Below, one piece after another: positions 49,222 to 57,318 of a stretch of 64,000 nucleotides of DNA. The stretch lies in NCBI GenBank assembly GCA_947252755.1, contig CAMXWV010000011.1, forward strand, positions 1-64,000. The letters are read 5' to 3'. How positions within the stretch are numbered: the first letter of the stretch is position 1; every line of letters starts with the position of its first letter. Made by a program: the position numbers and the translations under genes. The stretch is from an uncultured Dermabacter sp. GTDB lineage: Bacteria; Actinomycetota; Actinomycetes; Actinomycetales; Dermabacteraceae. Below the pieces are notes generated by a model that saw only the letters and a list, made by a program, of their open reading frames with translations, did no database searches and was not told the origin of the DNA.

Positions 49222-51060
49222 TTACCTCGCTTCTTCACTGCTCTGTGGGACGGGGGAATGATGGACATCGCGGAGGAACAGTGCGAGATTGGTCAGGGTG
49301 ATGACCATCGGCGAGGGGATCCGCGTGTCATTGGGCCGGCTGGCTTCGACCAGGGCCTGTCGGTCGATTAGGCCCTGGTCCAGGACACCGGACTCCTCCC
49401 AGATCGCAGCGAGCGTCGGGTAGTGCTTGGCGTAACCACGTACAGCCTGTGGTCCTCCACCGACCTTCGTCGCCCGGTGCAGGTAGTCATCCGGTAGCAG
49501 CCCCCGCATCGCCTCCTTCATCAGCGGCTTCCACTCCATCGGGGTGTCGCGCTCGTCGTACCTGACGGCGAAGACGGCTTCGATCACGTGGTCGTCGATG
49601 AGCGGAGAGTCGAACAAGACATCGTCGGGCTGGCCGAGATAGGACATGCCCCTGGCTACACGCCCGGCCTCGTGCATGGTGTAGAGGTCGAAATGCTCGG
49701 CCACGCTGCTGCTGAGACTGGATGCGTCGCTGGCCAGCTCGATCATCCTGGCGATGACGGCGTCGACCGCGTCGTCGGTCATCCATGCTGGGAAGGCCAG
49801 CGGCGCGCCCCAGTCGCTGAGCCCAGGAGGGGCGATCGTGTCCGACCGCTGACTGGCGTCACGGAGTGCGGTTCTCAGCCAGGTCGCATAGTCCTGCCGG
49901 TCGGTGAGCTGCCGCAGTGTCGTCCGGAAAGACACACGATTGGCTCGTGCCTCGGTTCGCGCTCGCCTCCATGCAGTCATGGGCTTGGACCTGGCGAGAT
50001 CGTGATCCCACGCGGCGACGCTTCGGAAGAGATGGTCGCCCCCGATTCCGGTGAAATGGATGCCGACACCGCGTTCGACATCCCCGGCGACCATCGCGAG
50101 CAGACGCGGTGCGGCCATGAACGTCTGCGATGGCTCGTCCAGCCCGAGGTGCAAGTCCTCGAGCCCGCCGTAGAAGTCCGGCAGAGAGTCGACGGAGATG
50201 ATCTCGTGCTCGGTGACACCCGGCATAGCCACGAGTGCCCGCTCAGCCCAGTGGAGATCCTCGCGACCGCCCGGGTCGTCGGTGTAGAACGTTCGCGCCA
50301 ACACCCCGGAAGGACCCTGCGACGCGAAGTAGCACACCGGCGTCGAGTCCAGTCCGCCGGAAAGGTCGGCGGACACCGCCACGCCAGAACCCGTACGAGC
50401 CGCCAGCGCCGAGTCGAGCGCATCGCGGAGGAGACCAGCCCCTTCGTCCCTGGAGAGTTCAGGAGCGGGCCGTGTCCACCAGGTCCGCGTGGAGGTTCTG
50501 GTGCCACCCGAATCCACGTCGATGTAGGCGCCACCGGCGACCGGATGCACCTCATCCCACATCGCAAAGTCATTGTGCGGGTGCGGGAGGTTCGGCAACA
50601 GGCGCATGCCCACAGCCACTGGACTGATCGTGCGCTCACCCAGCTGGGCGAGAACATCAGCCCGATCACCGATCAGCGTCACACCGTTGACCGTCGAGTG
50701 GAAAAGCCTGCGGTTCTGGCTCACCGTCCCACAAGCGACGGTACGGCCGTCGACGCTCAGGTACATCGCGAAGTTCCCATGGAACCGATGAACCCTCTCG
50801 ATGATCCCGGCGACGTCGCGTCCGAGACCAGTGAGGGAGACGAGATCGCGCTGAGTCGCCGAGGTCGGCCCGATGAGAACCAACCGCGTCGCACCCGAGT
50901 CCGAGACAACCACCGGATCAGCGCGAAGACGGGCGCGGATCCAGGGACGGCCCGACGCATGGTCAAGCACGAGGCTCGCTCGTTGATCGAGCCGCGCAGC
51001 GATCGGGCCGGATGCGTCGGCGTCCGGCAAGGCGACCGCGAAGGACTCCGGGAGTTCCAT
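49222..51060 (-). CDS. Lasso peptide macrolactam synthetase (C, asparagine-synthetase-like)
   Basis: A 612-residue ATP-dependent enzyme that adenylates the ring Glu/Asp and forms the macrolactam. The N-terminal region is a degenerate glutaminase-type fold without the N-terminal Cys (METLPESF-like start replaced by MELPESFAVALPDAD). The synthetase part has the PP-loop VSADLSGGLDSTPVCYFAS near residue 238, then HFTGIGGDHLFRS and the C-terminal MEWKPLMKEAMRGLLPDDYL. The ribosome site is GGAAGGAGCGGTC. It is first in the minus-strand lasso operon. Length and motifs fit the lasso C family well. Confidence 0.92.
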   Translation of the reverse strand: MELPESFAVALPDADASGPIAARLDQRASLVLDHASGRPWIRARLRADPVVVSDSGATRLVLIGPTSATQRDLVSLTGLGRDVAGIIERVHRFHGNFAMYLSVDGRTVACGTVSQNRRLFHSTVNGVTLIGDRADVLAQLGERTISPVAVGMRLLPNLPHPHNDFAMWDEVHPVAGGAYIDVDSGGTRTSTRTWWTRPAPELSRDEGAGLLRDALDSALAARTGSGVAVSADLSGGLDSTPVCYFASQGPSGVLARTFYTDDPGGREDLHWAERALVAMPGVTEHEIISVDSLPDFYGGLEDLHLGLDEPSQTFMAAPRLLAMVAGDVERGVGIHFTGIGGDHLFRSVAAWDHDLARSKPMTAWRRARTEARANRVSFRTTLRQLTDRQDYATWLRTALRDASQRSDTIAPPGLSDWGAPLAFPAWMTDDAVDAVIARMIELASDASSLSSSVAEHFDLYTMHEAGRVARGMSYLGQPDDVLFDSPLIDDHVIEAVFAVRYDERDTPMEWKPLMKEAMRGLLPDDYLHRATKVGGGPQAVRGYAKHYPTLAAIWEESGVLDQGLIDRQALVEASRPNDTRIPSPMVITLTNLALFLRDVHHSPVPQSSEEAR

Positions 51061-51097
51061 GACCGCTCCTTCCGTAGCAGCTGGTGCTTGATCCGAG

Positions 51098-51124
51098 TAT
51101 TTAGTTGCGCGCCCAACTTGTCAA
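51098..51124 (-). promoter_or_regulatory. Promoter and operator of the lasso operon
   Basis: Read on the minus strand: TTGACA (51119-51124), then AGTTGGGCGCGCAACT (51103-51118), then TAAATA (51098-51103). The 16-base middle stretch is a palindrome with one mismatched pair and would let a dimeric regulator block the promoter. The TetR receptor (45423-46067) or the response regulator (52433-53173) are candidates. Confidence 0.6.
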
Positions 51125-51242
51125 CCATGATGACGGAGCCTAGCCTGGATGTCGAACCTGGGTCGCCCGGAAGCGCAGGCTGCATGGATCGATGTGCGCT
51201 GACGCCAGCGGCTCATCGAGCCAGCAGTGCCGGAGGGTCCCG

Positions 51243-52436
51243 ATGGAGACGAAGCTGACGGCTTCTGGAGCGTGGCTCCAGCAGCATCGGTGGGTCACGG
51301 ACTCGCTCGTGAGCATCCTCGTCCTCGGCTACGAGGCGATGTACATCGCCCTGGTCTCCTACCAGCGCGGCTTGGGACCGGGTGCCATCGCAGCCTTCAT
51401 CGCCGCCGTCGCCATGTGCGCGGTATTCCCGCTGCGTCGTCGCTGGCCGTTGGTCACGTTTGGCATCGTGTCGGTCGCAGCCTGGGGGTTGCTCCTGCTG
51501 GGCCTTGGCCTCTCGCCGGGATCGATGACGATGTCCGCGCTGTTGTTGTTCACCCTCGCCACCAGGTTCGGGTGGACAGTGGTCGCCTCGGCGCTCGCCG
51601 CCGTGTGCGTGTGGGCGGTCGTTGGCGGTCTGGCCTTCATCGAGGCGGGCATGATGCGCATCGGTGAAGTCGGTGTCATCGTCCTGGCCGCTGTGTGCGT
51701 GGCGATGTTCGGGGTTGCTGCCCGTCATCGGCGCGGTCGCCTCGAGGCTCTCCGGGAGCGCGCGGACCAGCTCGCACGCGAACGGGACGCGCAGGCCGCG
51801 ATTTCGGCGGCGGAAGAACGAGCCCGGATAGCCCGGGAGATCCATGACATCGTCTCGCACAGTCTGGGCACGATGGTCGTCATGGCCGACGGTGCAGCCC
51901 GAACCGCCGAGTCCGCACCCCAAGAGGCGAGTCGAGCAATGGCCAGGGTGCGCGATACCGGGCGAGAGGCGATGGCGGAGATGCGCCGGATGCTCGATGT
52001 TCTCCGTGACGACGAGGCCGCGCTGCGGGCTCCGCAGCCGGGGTTGGACTCGCTGGAGCGGCTCCTTGAGGAGAACCGTGCGACCGGCATGCGGGTGGAC
52101 CTCACGGTGACAGGAAGCCCGGTCGAACTGCCTACGGGCGTTGACCTGGCGGCCTACCGCATCGTGCAGGAGGCGTTGACGAACGCCCGGAAGCACGGAG
52201 GCCCGCTGCTGAGCCTGGTCATGGTCGCGATCACCTATCGCGACGCTGTCATCGACCTCCGGATCGCTGACGACGGCGCCGGGGTGAACGCGGAAGCGCC
52301 CGCATCGAGGTCGGGACACGGCCTGGTGGGGATGCGAGAACGAGTCACAGCTTACGGCGGCTGGCTGAAGACCGGGCCACGGCCGCAGAGAGGCTTCGAG
52401 GTGCACGCCGTGCTACCGATCGGAGGGACGACATGA
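51243..52436 (+). CDS. Sensor histidine kinase (HisKA_3 / NarL partner type)
   Basis: A 397-residue membrane kinase with five to six membrane helices in the first ~160 residues (VTDSLVSILVLGYEAMYIAL, PLVTFGIVSVAAWGLLLLGL, MSALLLFTLATRFGWTVVAS). It then has the dimerisation and phosphoacceptor helix with His in RIAREIHDIVSHSLGTMVVM near residue 200. The ATPase region has DDGAGVNAEAPASRSGHGLV and GMRERVTAYGGWLKTG. No large extracellular sensor is present, so it is an intramembrane-sensing type, often linked to cell-envelope-active peptides. ATG 51243 follows GGAGGGTCCCG. It is divergent from the lasso operon and overlaps the response regulator by ATGA. Confidence 0.92.
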   Translation: METKLTASGAWLQQHRWVTDSLVSILVLGYEAMYIALVSYQRGLGPGAIAAFIAAVAMCAVFPLRRRWPLVTFGIVSVAAWGLLLLGLGLSPGSMTMSALLLFTLATRFGWTVVASALAAVCVWAVVGGLAFIEAGMMRIGEVGVIVLAAVCVAMFGVAARHRRGRLEALRERADQLARERDAQAAISAAEERARIAREIHDIVSHSLGTMVVMADGAARTAESAPQEASRAMARVRDTGREAMAEMRRMLDVLRDDEAALRAPQPGLDSLERLLEENRATGMRVDLTVTGSPVELPTGVDLAAYRIVQEALTNARKHGGPLLSLVMVAITYRDAVIDLRIADDGAGVNAEAPASRSGHGLVGMRERVTAYGGWLKTGPRPQRGFEVHAVLPIGGTT

Positions 52437-53173
52437 GCAACCATTCACCGATCCGCCTGCTGCTGGTCGACGACCAGGAGATGTACCGGGAGGGCTTCCG
52501 GATGGTGCTGAGCACCCGGCCGGAGTTCGAGGTCGTGGGCGACGCCGAGGACGGTATGGCGGCGATCAACCTCCTGCGCACCGTCAAGGCGGACGTCGTG
52601 CTCATGGACGTGAGGATGCCGCGGATGGACGGCGTCGAGGCGACTCGACGCATTCGGGAGGCCGGGGGCCCACCTGTGCTGGTGCTCACGACCTTCGACC
52701 TGGATGAACACGCCTACGACGCGATCCGGGCCGGTGCTTCGGGCTTCCTGCTCAAGGACGCGCCTCTGGACGAGCTGGTCACCGCGATTCGTCACGTCCA
52801 TGACGGCGACGCCGTGGTGGCTCCCAGCACCACGCGCCGACTCCTGGATAGGTTTGCCGCTCTGCGCCCGGAGGAGGCCCCGCAGCGCGATGCGGGAGAG
52901 CTCGACGTACTCACGGACCGCGAGCGGGAGGTGCTCAGCCTCATCGCGCAGGGACTGTCCAATGGTGAGATCGCTGAGGAGCTGGTGATCGCCGAAAGCA
53001 CGACGCGTGTGCACGTCGGCCGGATCCTCGCCAAGCTCCGTCTGCGCGACCGAGCGCAGGCGGTGGTCATGGCCTACCAGGTTGGATTGGTCGGCCATGA
53101 CCGAACCTCGGAGGGCGAGCGTTCGCAAGCAAGCAGTTCGCCGTCCCAGTACCGATCAGACGAGAGGAGGTGA
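52433..53173 (+). CDS. Response regulator, NarL/LuxR type
   Basis: A 246-residue regulator. The receiver domain has LLLVDDQEMYREGFRMVL with the acidic pair, Asp in ADVVLMDVRMPRMDG near residue 57, and LTTFDLDEHAYDAIRAGASG then FLLKDAP with the conserved Lys. The C-terminal LuxR helix-turn-helix is LTDREREVLSLIAQGLSNGE and IAEELVIAESTTRVHVGRIL. A ~25-residue Ser/Arg-rich tail follows. It forms an operon with the kinase and with the third lasso precursor gene, seven bases later, so it probably controls the lasso locus and the nearby ABC transporters. Confidence 0.92.
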   Translation: MSNHSPIRLLLVDDQEMYREGFRMVLSTRPEFEVVGDAEDGMAAINLLRTVKADVVLMDVRMPRMDGVEATRRIREAGGPPVLVLTTFDLDEHAYDAIRAGASGFLLKDAPLDELVTAIRHVHDGDAVVAPSTTRRLLDRFAALRPEEAPQRDAGELDVLTDREREVLSLIAQGLSNGEIAEELVIAESTTRVHVGRILAKLRLRDRAQAVVMAYQVGLVGHDRTSEGERSQASSSPSQYRSDERR

Positions 53174-53180
53174 GACAGCG

Positions 53181-53303
53181 ATGAAGACGTACCAGACTCC
53201 GCAGATCACGGACGTCGGGAGCTTCCACGAGGACACGGGTGGACTGCCGTTCCTCCCGTACCTGGAAGAGGCACTCCCGTTCTTCGACCGCGACAACCCG
53301 TGA
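53181..53303 (+). CDS. Lasso peptide precursor 3, in the kinase/regulator operon
   Basis: A 40-residue precursor on the plus strand, seven bases after the response regulator stop, with the ribosome site GAGAGGAGGTGAGACAGCG like the other two. Leader: Tyr4, Pro7, Ile9, Gly13, Phe15, His16, Thr19, Gly20. Core: GLPFLPYLEEALPFFDRDNP, Gly at 1 and Glu at 9 (and 10), the most regular of the three for a Gly1-Glu9 ring. It lacks any biosynthetic gene of its own, so it must use the enzymes of the divergent operon. A signal-peptide-like role sensed by the adjoining kinase is an attractive alternative to a third product. Confidence 0.82.
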   Translation: MKTYQTPQITDVGSFHEDTGGLPFLPYLEEALPFFDRDNP

Positions 53304-53325
53304 CCGAAGACGACCCTACGGTGAC

Positions 53326-53343
53326 AGCCCTGGTGAGGGCTGA
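53326..53343 (+). terminator. Hairpin after lasso precursor 3
   Basis: CAGCCCT-GGTG-AGGGCTG, 7-bp stem and 4-base loop, 22 bases after the precursor stop. It likely ends the kinase-regulator-precursor transcript. Confidence 0.6.
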
Positions 53344-53411
53344 ATTGCGAAGGCCGCATCGTGGCGTTGCCGCGTCATGAAATCAGGTCTCGTGCTGAGC
53401 ACGTCGCAGTT

Positions 53412-53462
53412 GGCGGTGCTCGCCGCGGCGGGGAATCCTCTCCGTTCGCAGCGAGCACCGCC
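53412..53462 (+). repeat. Long-armed stem-loop in the intergenic region
   Basis: GGCGGTGCTCGC / GCGAGCACCGCC, 12-bp perfect arms around a 27-base loop, between the terminator-like hairpin and the ABC transporter gene. It could be a second terminator, an operator or part of a small RNA. Confidence 0.4.
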
Positions 53463-53640
53463 TCACCATCCGGTTGATTCTCTGAACTCTTGAAACCCGG
53501 GCGATGAAAGTAAGAGGCTCATTCAGGACCGAACAGATAAGCGTGGTGCTTACGGCTCACCGCGCGGTACTCAGAATGCTTAGCCAAAGATAGTCCTGCT
53601 GCGAGACGACATCGCACGCGGTGCGGACGAGAGTGGATGC

Positions 53641-54549
53641 ATGTCCTACATCGTCGCCACTGAGAATCTCACAAAGACGTACGGCAGCCGCACCGTCGTC
53701 GACAAGCTCAACCTACGCATCCCCGAGGGTAGCGTCTACGGGTTCCTCGGCCCGAACGGGTCGGGCAAGTCCACGACCATGAAGATGCTGCTCTCGCTCA
53801 TCCGGCCCACTAGCGGACAGGCCCACGTGCTGGGCCGTCCCATGGACCGCAGCACGCGCCGCGGCTTGCTCGGCCAGATTGGCTCGCTCATCGAGTCCCC
53901 GCCCGGTTACGCACACCTCACCGGCGCCGAGAACATGCGCATCGTCCAGCGCCTGCTCAATCTGGACGACAAGAACATCGACTTCGCCGTCCGGACCGTG
54001 CGCATGCAGGACCAGATGAACAAGAAGGTCCGCGAGTTTTCACTCGGGATGAAGCAGCGCCTGGGCATCGCGATGGCGCTGGCGCGACAGCCTAAGCTGT
54101 TGATTCTCGACGAACCTACCAACGGCCTGGACCCCGCGGGCATCGAAGAGATCCGCGACCTGCTCAGGCGGCTCGCCGCCGGCGGCGTTACGGTCATGGT
54201 CTCGTCCCATCTCCTCGGCGAAGTCGACAAGACCGCCACCGTGCTGGGGATCCTCAGCCAGGGAAAGATGATCTTCCAGGGCACGCGGGCTGAGCTGTTC
54301 TCCGCCGCGACGCCCGATCTGCTCATCGACTGCTCCGACCCGCGGCGGGCGCAGGCCATGCTCGCGCGGCCTCATGGGGCGCGGCTTGAGAACGGCACGG
54401 TCCGTCTCTCCGGGGTTGAGACCAACAACGCCGTCGCAGCAATCGTCACAGGACTGGTCGGCGAGGCGATCGGTGTGCACGGGGTGCGCCGCGACGAGCA
54501 GACCCTCGAGAGCGTGTTCATGGGCCTGACCGCCGGTGGTGGGCTGTGA
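53641..54549 (+). CDS. ABC transporter ATP-binding protein, BcrA/NatA type
   Basis: A 302-residue ATPase with Walker A FLGPNGSGKSTTMKMLL near residue 38, a Q-loop region GLLGQIGSLIESPPGYAHLT (the IESP variant is typical of lantibiotic- and bacitracin-resistance ATPases), the signature REFSLGMKQRLGIAMALAR, and Walker B LLILDEPTNGLDPAG. The C-terminal ~90 residues form the domain usual for DrrA/BcrA proteins. The stop overlaps the start of the first permease gene. In this position it likely gives resistance to, or exports, the lasso peptides. Confidence 0.92.
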   Translation: MSYIVATENLTKTYGSRTVVDKLNLRIPEGSVYGFLGPNGSGKSTTMKMLLSLIRPTSGQAHVLGRPMDRSTRRGLLGQIGSLIESPPGYAHLTGAENMRIVQRLLNLDDKNIDFAVRTVRMQDQMNKKVREFSLGMKQRLGIAMALARQPKLLILDEPTNGLDPAGIEEIRDLLRRLAAGGVTVMVSSHLLGEVDKTATVLGILSQGKMIFQGTRAELFSAATPDLLIDCSDPRRAQAMLARPHGARLENGTVRLSGVETNNAVAAIVTGLVGEAIGVHGVRRDEQTLESVFMGLTAGGGL

Positions 54550-55292
54550 TGGGGCGGGCGCTGGTCAATGAGTTCGCGAAGATGCGGCACCTGCATGTGC
54601 TGCTCCTAGTCGCCGTTCTCTTCGTCGTCGTGGTCGTGATCGGCCTGTACGCCGGCGTGCTCACCCCCGACTTCGACGTGTCCACCGAGTCGGCGTGGAA
54701 CACGCTGCTTCTGGGCATGGGTTCCGGAGTCAGTCTCGTCTCGCCGCTGCTGCTGGCCGTGATCGCCAGCCGGCTCGTCGACGCCGAGCACCAGGGCGGC
54801 GGCTGGCTCATGTCAGCGACCTCGGCGCTCGCGCCTGGACGGCTCTGCCGCGCGAAGTTCCTGGCGCTGGGGATCCTCATCACCGGTGTCACGGTCGGCT
54901 CCAGCCTCGTGCTCGCCGCGGCCGGCTTTGCCTTCGGGATCGCGGCACCGTGGCCGGCAGATCGATGGATCGGGCTGACGCTGTGCATCCTCGTGGTCAA
55001 CCTCGCCCTCCTGGCACTGCACATCGTGCTCGCCGCCCGGGTCGAGAACCAGCTTGTCGGCATCGGCATCGGACTGCTCGGCGTCGTCCTGGCGATGTTC
55101 TCGACAGCGGTGCCCGTCTGGCTCGCACACCTGACTCCGTGGGGTTACTACGCGCTCTCCACCGCCGCCGGCTACGTCGACGGCGAACTCGCGCCGCTCA
55201 CCCCCAGCTATCTCAGCGTTGCCGGTCTCGGCCTGGTCGCCGCTGTCGTGTTCGCACTGTTCGCCCGCTCGTTCGACCGTCAGGAGGTCTGA
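54549..55292 (+). CDS. ABC transporter permease 1
   Basis: A 247-residue membrane protein with six predicted helices (LHVLLLVAVLFVVVVVIGLY; VSLVSPLLLAVIASRLVDAE; LALGILITGVTVGSSLVLAA and others), in the ABC-2 layout of lantibiotic immunity permeases, with the first loop outside after helix 1. ATG 54549 shares its A with the stop of the ATPase gene; a GTG three bases earlier is an alternative. A second permease follows after one base, so a heterodimeric BcrAB/LanFEG-like complex is expected. Confidence 0.87.
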   Translation: MGRALVNEFAKMRHLHVLLLVAVLFVVVVVIGLYAGVLTPDFDVSTESAWNTLLLGMGSGVSLVSPLLLAVIASRLVDAEHQGGGWLMSATSALAPGRLCRAKFLALGILITGVTVGSSLVLAAAGFAFGIAAPWPADRWIGLTLCILVVNLALLALHIVLAARVENQLVGIGIGLLGVVLAMFSTAVPVWLAHLTPWGYYALSTAAGYVDGELAPLTPSYLSVAGLGLVAAVVFALFARSFDRQEV

Positions 55293-55293
55293 G

Positions 55294-56046
55294 ATGAAGG
55301 TCTTCGCCGCAGAGCTCATCAAGCTCAAGCGTTCGCTCAGCTGGGGCGTCGCCGTCCTGCTGCCCATCATCATGGTCGCCTCCGGGTCGATCATCACCCT
55401 CATCGACGGCCGCGCCCTCGAAGACGGCTGGCACACGCTGTGGATGCGCTCGATCGTGTTCTACGGGCTGTTCCCGCTCTCCGTGGGCATCGCCATCCTC
55501 GCCTCCCTCGTCTGGCGCACAGAGCACCGCGGGAGCAACTGGAACGCCCTCATGGCAGGGCCCACCTCCTCGCTGAGGATCGTGCTGGCGAAAGCCGGAG
55601 TGGTCGCCGTGCTCGCCGCGATCATGCAGATCATTGCCACGGCCTCGACCGTCGTACTGGGCAAACTTGTCTTCGGCCTGCCAGGGTTCCTTCCCCCGCA
55701 ATACTTGGCGGTCTCCGTCACCATCGTCATCGCCTCGATCCCGGTCGCCGTGCTGCAGTCGTGGCTGTCGATGCAGATGCGGTCGTTCGCCGCCCCCGTC
55801 GCCGTCGCCTTCCTCGGGGCCGGGTTCTCCACGTTCCTGCTCGTCGTCGGGATCGACCCTGCGATCTTCGTCAGCCCCTACGCCACCGTCAGCCGCGCCG
55901 CCCAGCTCGGCACCGGGAACTTCGCCGACACCGGCGAGATCACGGCCGCTGTGCTCGCAATCATCACTGCGGCGTCCCTTGTGCTCTCCGCCGTGCTCAC
56001 CGCGGCCAACACCCTCGTCCTCGAGCGCACCGACGCACACACCTGA
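55294..56046 (+). CDS. ABC transporter permease 2
   Basis: A 250-residue membrane protein starting MKVFAAELIKLKRSLSWGVA. AELIKLKRS at the start is a signature of ABC-2 immunity permeases. Six helices are predicted (VLLPIIMVASGSIITLIDG; ILASLVWRTEHRGSNWNALM after helix 2; AVLAAIMQIIATASTVVLGK and others). It overlaps neither neighbour: ATG 55294 is one base after the stop of permease 1. The in-frame upstream extension is antisense-like. Together with permease 1 and the ATPase it forms a three-gene transporter. Confidence 0.87.
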   Translation: MKVFAAELIKLKRSLSWGVAVLLPIIMVASGSIITLIDGRALEDGWHTLWMRSIVFYGLFPLSVGIAILASLVWRTEHRGSNWNALMAGPTSSLRIVLAKAGVVAVLAAIMQIIATASTVVLGKLVFGLPGFLPPQYLAVSVTIVIASIPVAVLQSWLSMQMRSFAAPVAVAFLGAGFSTFLLVVGIDPAIFVSPYATVSRAAQLGTGNFADTGEITAAVLAIITAASLVLSAVLTAANTLVLERTDAHT

Positions 56047-56092
56047 CGCACTCTCGACCCTTCAAGTACCTACGATCCCAAGGAGAATCACC

Positions 56093-56458
56093 ATGAATGA
56101 CCCGAAGAACCAGCCCGACTTCTGGAACAGCCCCAAGCCCGAGCCCACACCGAGCGCTGCTGCCCCTGTCGACGCCGACCAGCGCCAGCACAACCGCGGC
56201 GGCCGCGGGTGGATCTGGTCCTCACTCATCATGAGCGGCCTGGCGGTCATCGGCGCAATCGTCATGCCGCACTTCGCTGCGATCCTCGCCATCTTCTCGG
56301 CAGGATCGGCCTGGAACGGTATCCGACTTAGCACGGGCACCCCGAAACTCGGTGTCGGAGCGCTGATCGCCGCCATCGTCGTCTTCGTCGCGGCCGTCAT
56401 CTACACGATCGTGAGCTACTACATCTTCCTGCCCTCGGCCTGGGAGAATGTGCAATGA
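56093..56458 (+). CDS. Small membrane protein with charged N-terminal tail
   Basis: A 121-residue protein. The first ~43 residues are polar and Pro/Gln/Asn-rich (NDPKNQPDFWNSPKPEPT). The rest forms about three helices: WIWSSLIMSGLAVIGAIVM, HFAAILAIFSAGSAWNGIR and LIAAIVVFVAAVIYTIVSYY. ATG 56093 follows AAGGAGAATCACC. Its stop overlaps the AfsA-type start as ATGA. It may assist the transporter or be an immunity protein; no family is recognised. Confidence 0.7.
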   Translation: MNDPKNQPDFWNSPKPEPTPSAAAPVDADQRQHNRGGRGWIWSSLIMSGLAVIGAIVMPHFAAILAIFSAGSAWNGIRLSTGTPKLGVGALIAAIVVFVAAVIYTIVSYYIFLPSAWENVQ

Positions 56459-57318
56459 CCACGCGCGCATACGCCCAGCCCGTGAACCACGCGGAAGGCC
56501 CCGATCCGATGACTCGCGTCACGCAGCACGAGACGCACAAGAGGAACCCATTCGCCGTGTGGACACGCACTGCACGCCTCGAGCCGCACGGGGGCCTCAC
56601 CGCCGCCTACAGCATCCCGGGCACTGTCAGTACTTTTCACCTGTCCACCTTGATGGAGGTCCAGCGACAAGCCGGAATCGTTCACGTCCACCGTGGCCTC
56701 GGCATCCCATACGACCACGTGTTCGTCCTCGACCTCATCGAACTGCGGTTGCACGAACACGTCGAGAGGATCCCGGTATCCGGCATCGTCAACGTCACGG
56801 TGACGAACTCCGACCGGGGCGCGCGCAGGCGACTCGATCAGGAGTACACCATCGTCACGCAGGACGGCCGCGTTGCGAAGGGCCGGACACGGGCTCGATT
56901 CATTCCACGCCCGGTCTACGAACGGCTGCGCCAACGCAACCCGATCGGGACGCCAGATCACGGGGACCGGGACCTGGAATCACCGGAGATATGGCACGAC
57001 CACCCGTTCGTTATAGATGACACCGACCCGATTCTCTCGGATCACGCCTCTGACCACGTCTCCGCAATGAGCGTCGTGTGCGCCCTCGAGCGCATCCTCG
57101 GGGCAACCACAGGCGAACCTCAGCTGAGATCCCTGCAGCTTGAGTTCCTTCACTACACCGAACTCGAGCCGCGACCGATCATCCGGTTGCAGAAGACCGA
57201 AGGCGATAATGTCGCAGGACGGCTCATGCAAGACGGCGTAGGCAAGGCAGCGTTCGCGGGTACGCGTGTACCTGCACTAGCTGCCAAAGTGCAGGAGGGA
57301 GTGGCTGATGAGCACTGA
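56455..57318 (+). CDS. AfsA/ScbA-type double-hotdog enzyme (gamma-butyrolactone biosynthesis)
   Basis: A 287-residue protein of the AfsA family, which condenses a beta-keto acyl-ACP with dihydroxyacetone phosphate to make gamma-butyrolactone-type hormones. Two hotdog units are visible. Unit 1 has STFHLSTLMEVQRQAGIVHV near residue 60 and FVLDLIELRLHEHVERIPVS; unit 2 has DHPFVIDDTDPILSDHASDH and VSAMSVVCALERILG near residue 195. ATG 56455 overlaps the upstream stop (ATGA) and lies eight bases after GGGAG; an internal ATG 48 bases later is possible. The SDR gene overlaps it by 11 bases. The best partner is the receptor-like gene 45423-46067. Confidence 0.85.
   Translation: MTTRAYAQPVNHAEGPDPMTRVTQHETHKRNPFAVWTRTARLEPHGGLTAAYSIPGTVSTFHLSTLMEVQRQAGIVHVHRGLGIPYDHVFVLDLIELRLHEHVERIPVSGIVNVTVTNSDRGARRRLDQEYTIVTQDGRVAKGRTRARFIPRPVYERLRQRNPIGTPDHGDRDLESPEIWHDHPFVIDDTDPILSDHASDHVSAMSVVCALERILGATTGEPQLRSLQLEFLHYTELEPRPIIRLQKTEGDNVAGRLMQDGVGKAAFAGTRVPALAAKVQEGVADEH

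Larger units (their letters stand above)
53304..53640. other. 337-base gap with two stem-loops before the ABC transporter operon
   Basis: No gene seen. It contains a terminator-like hairpin at 53326-53343 and a larger stem-loop at 53412-53462. The part from 53540 to 53640 should hold the promoter of the transporter operon; no clear -35/-10 pair stands out. Confidence 0.5.
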
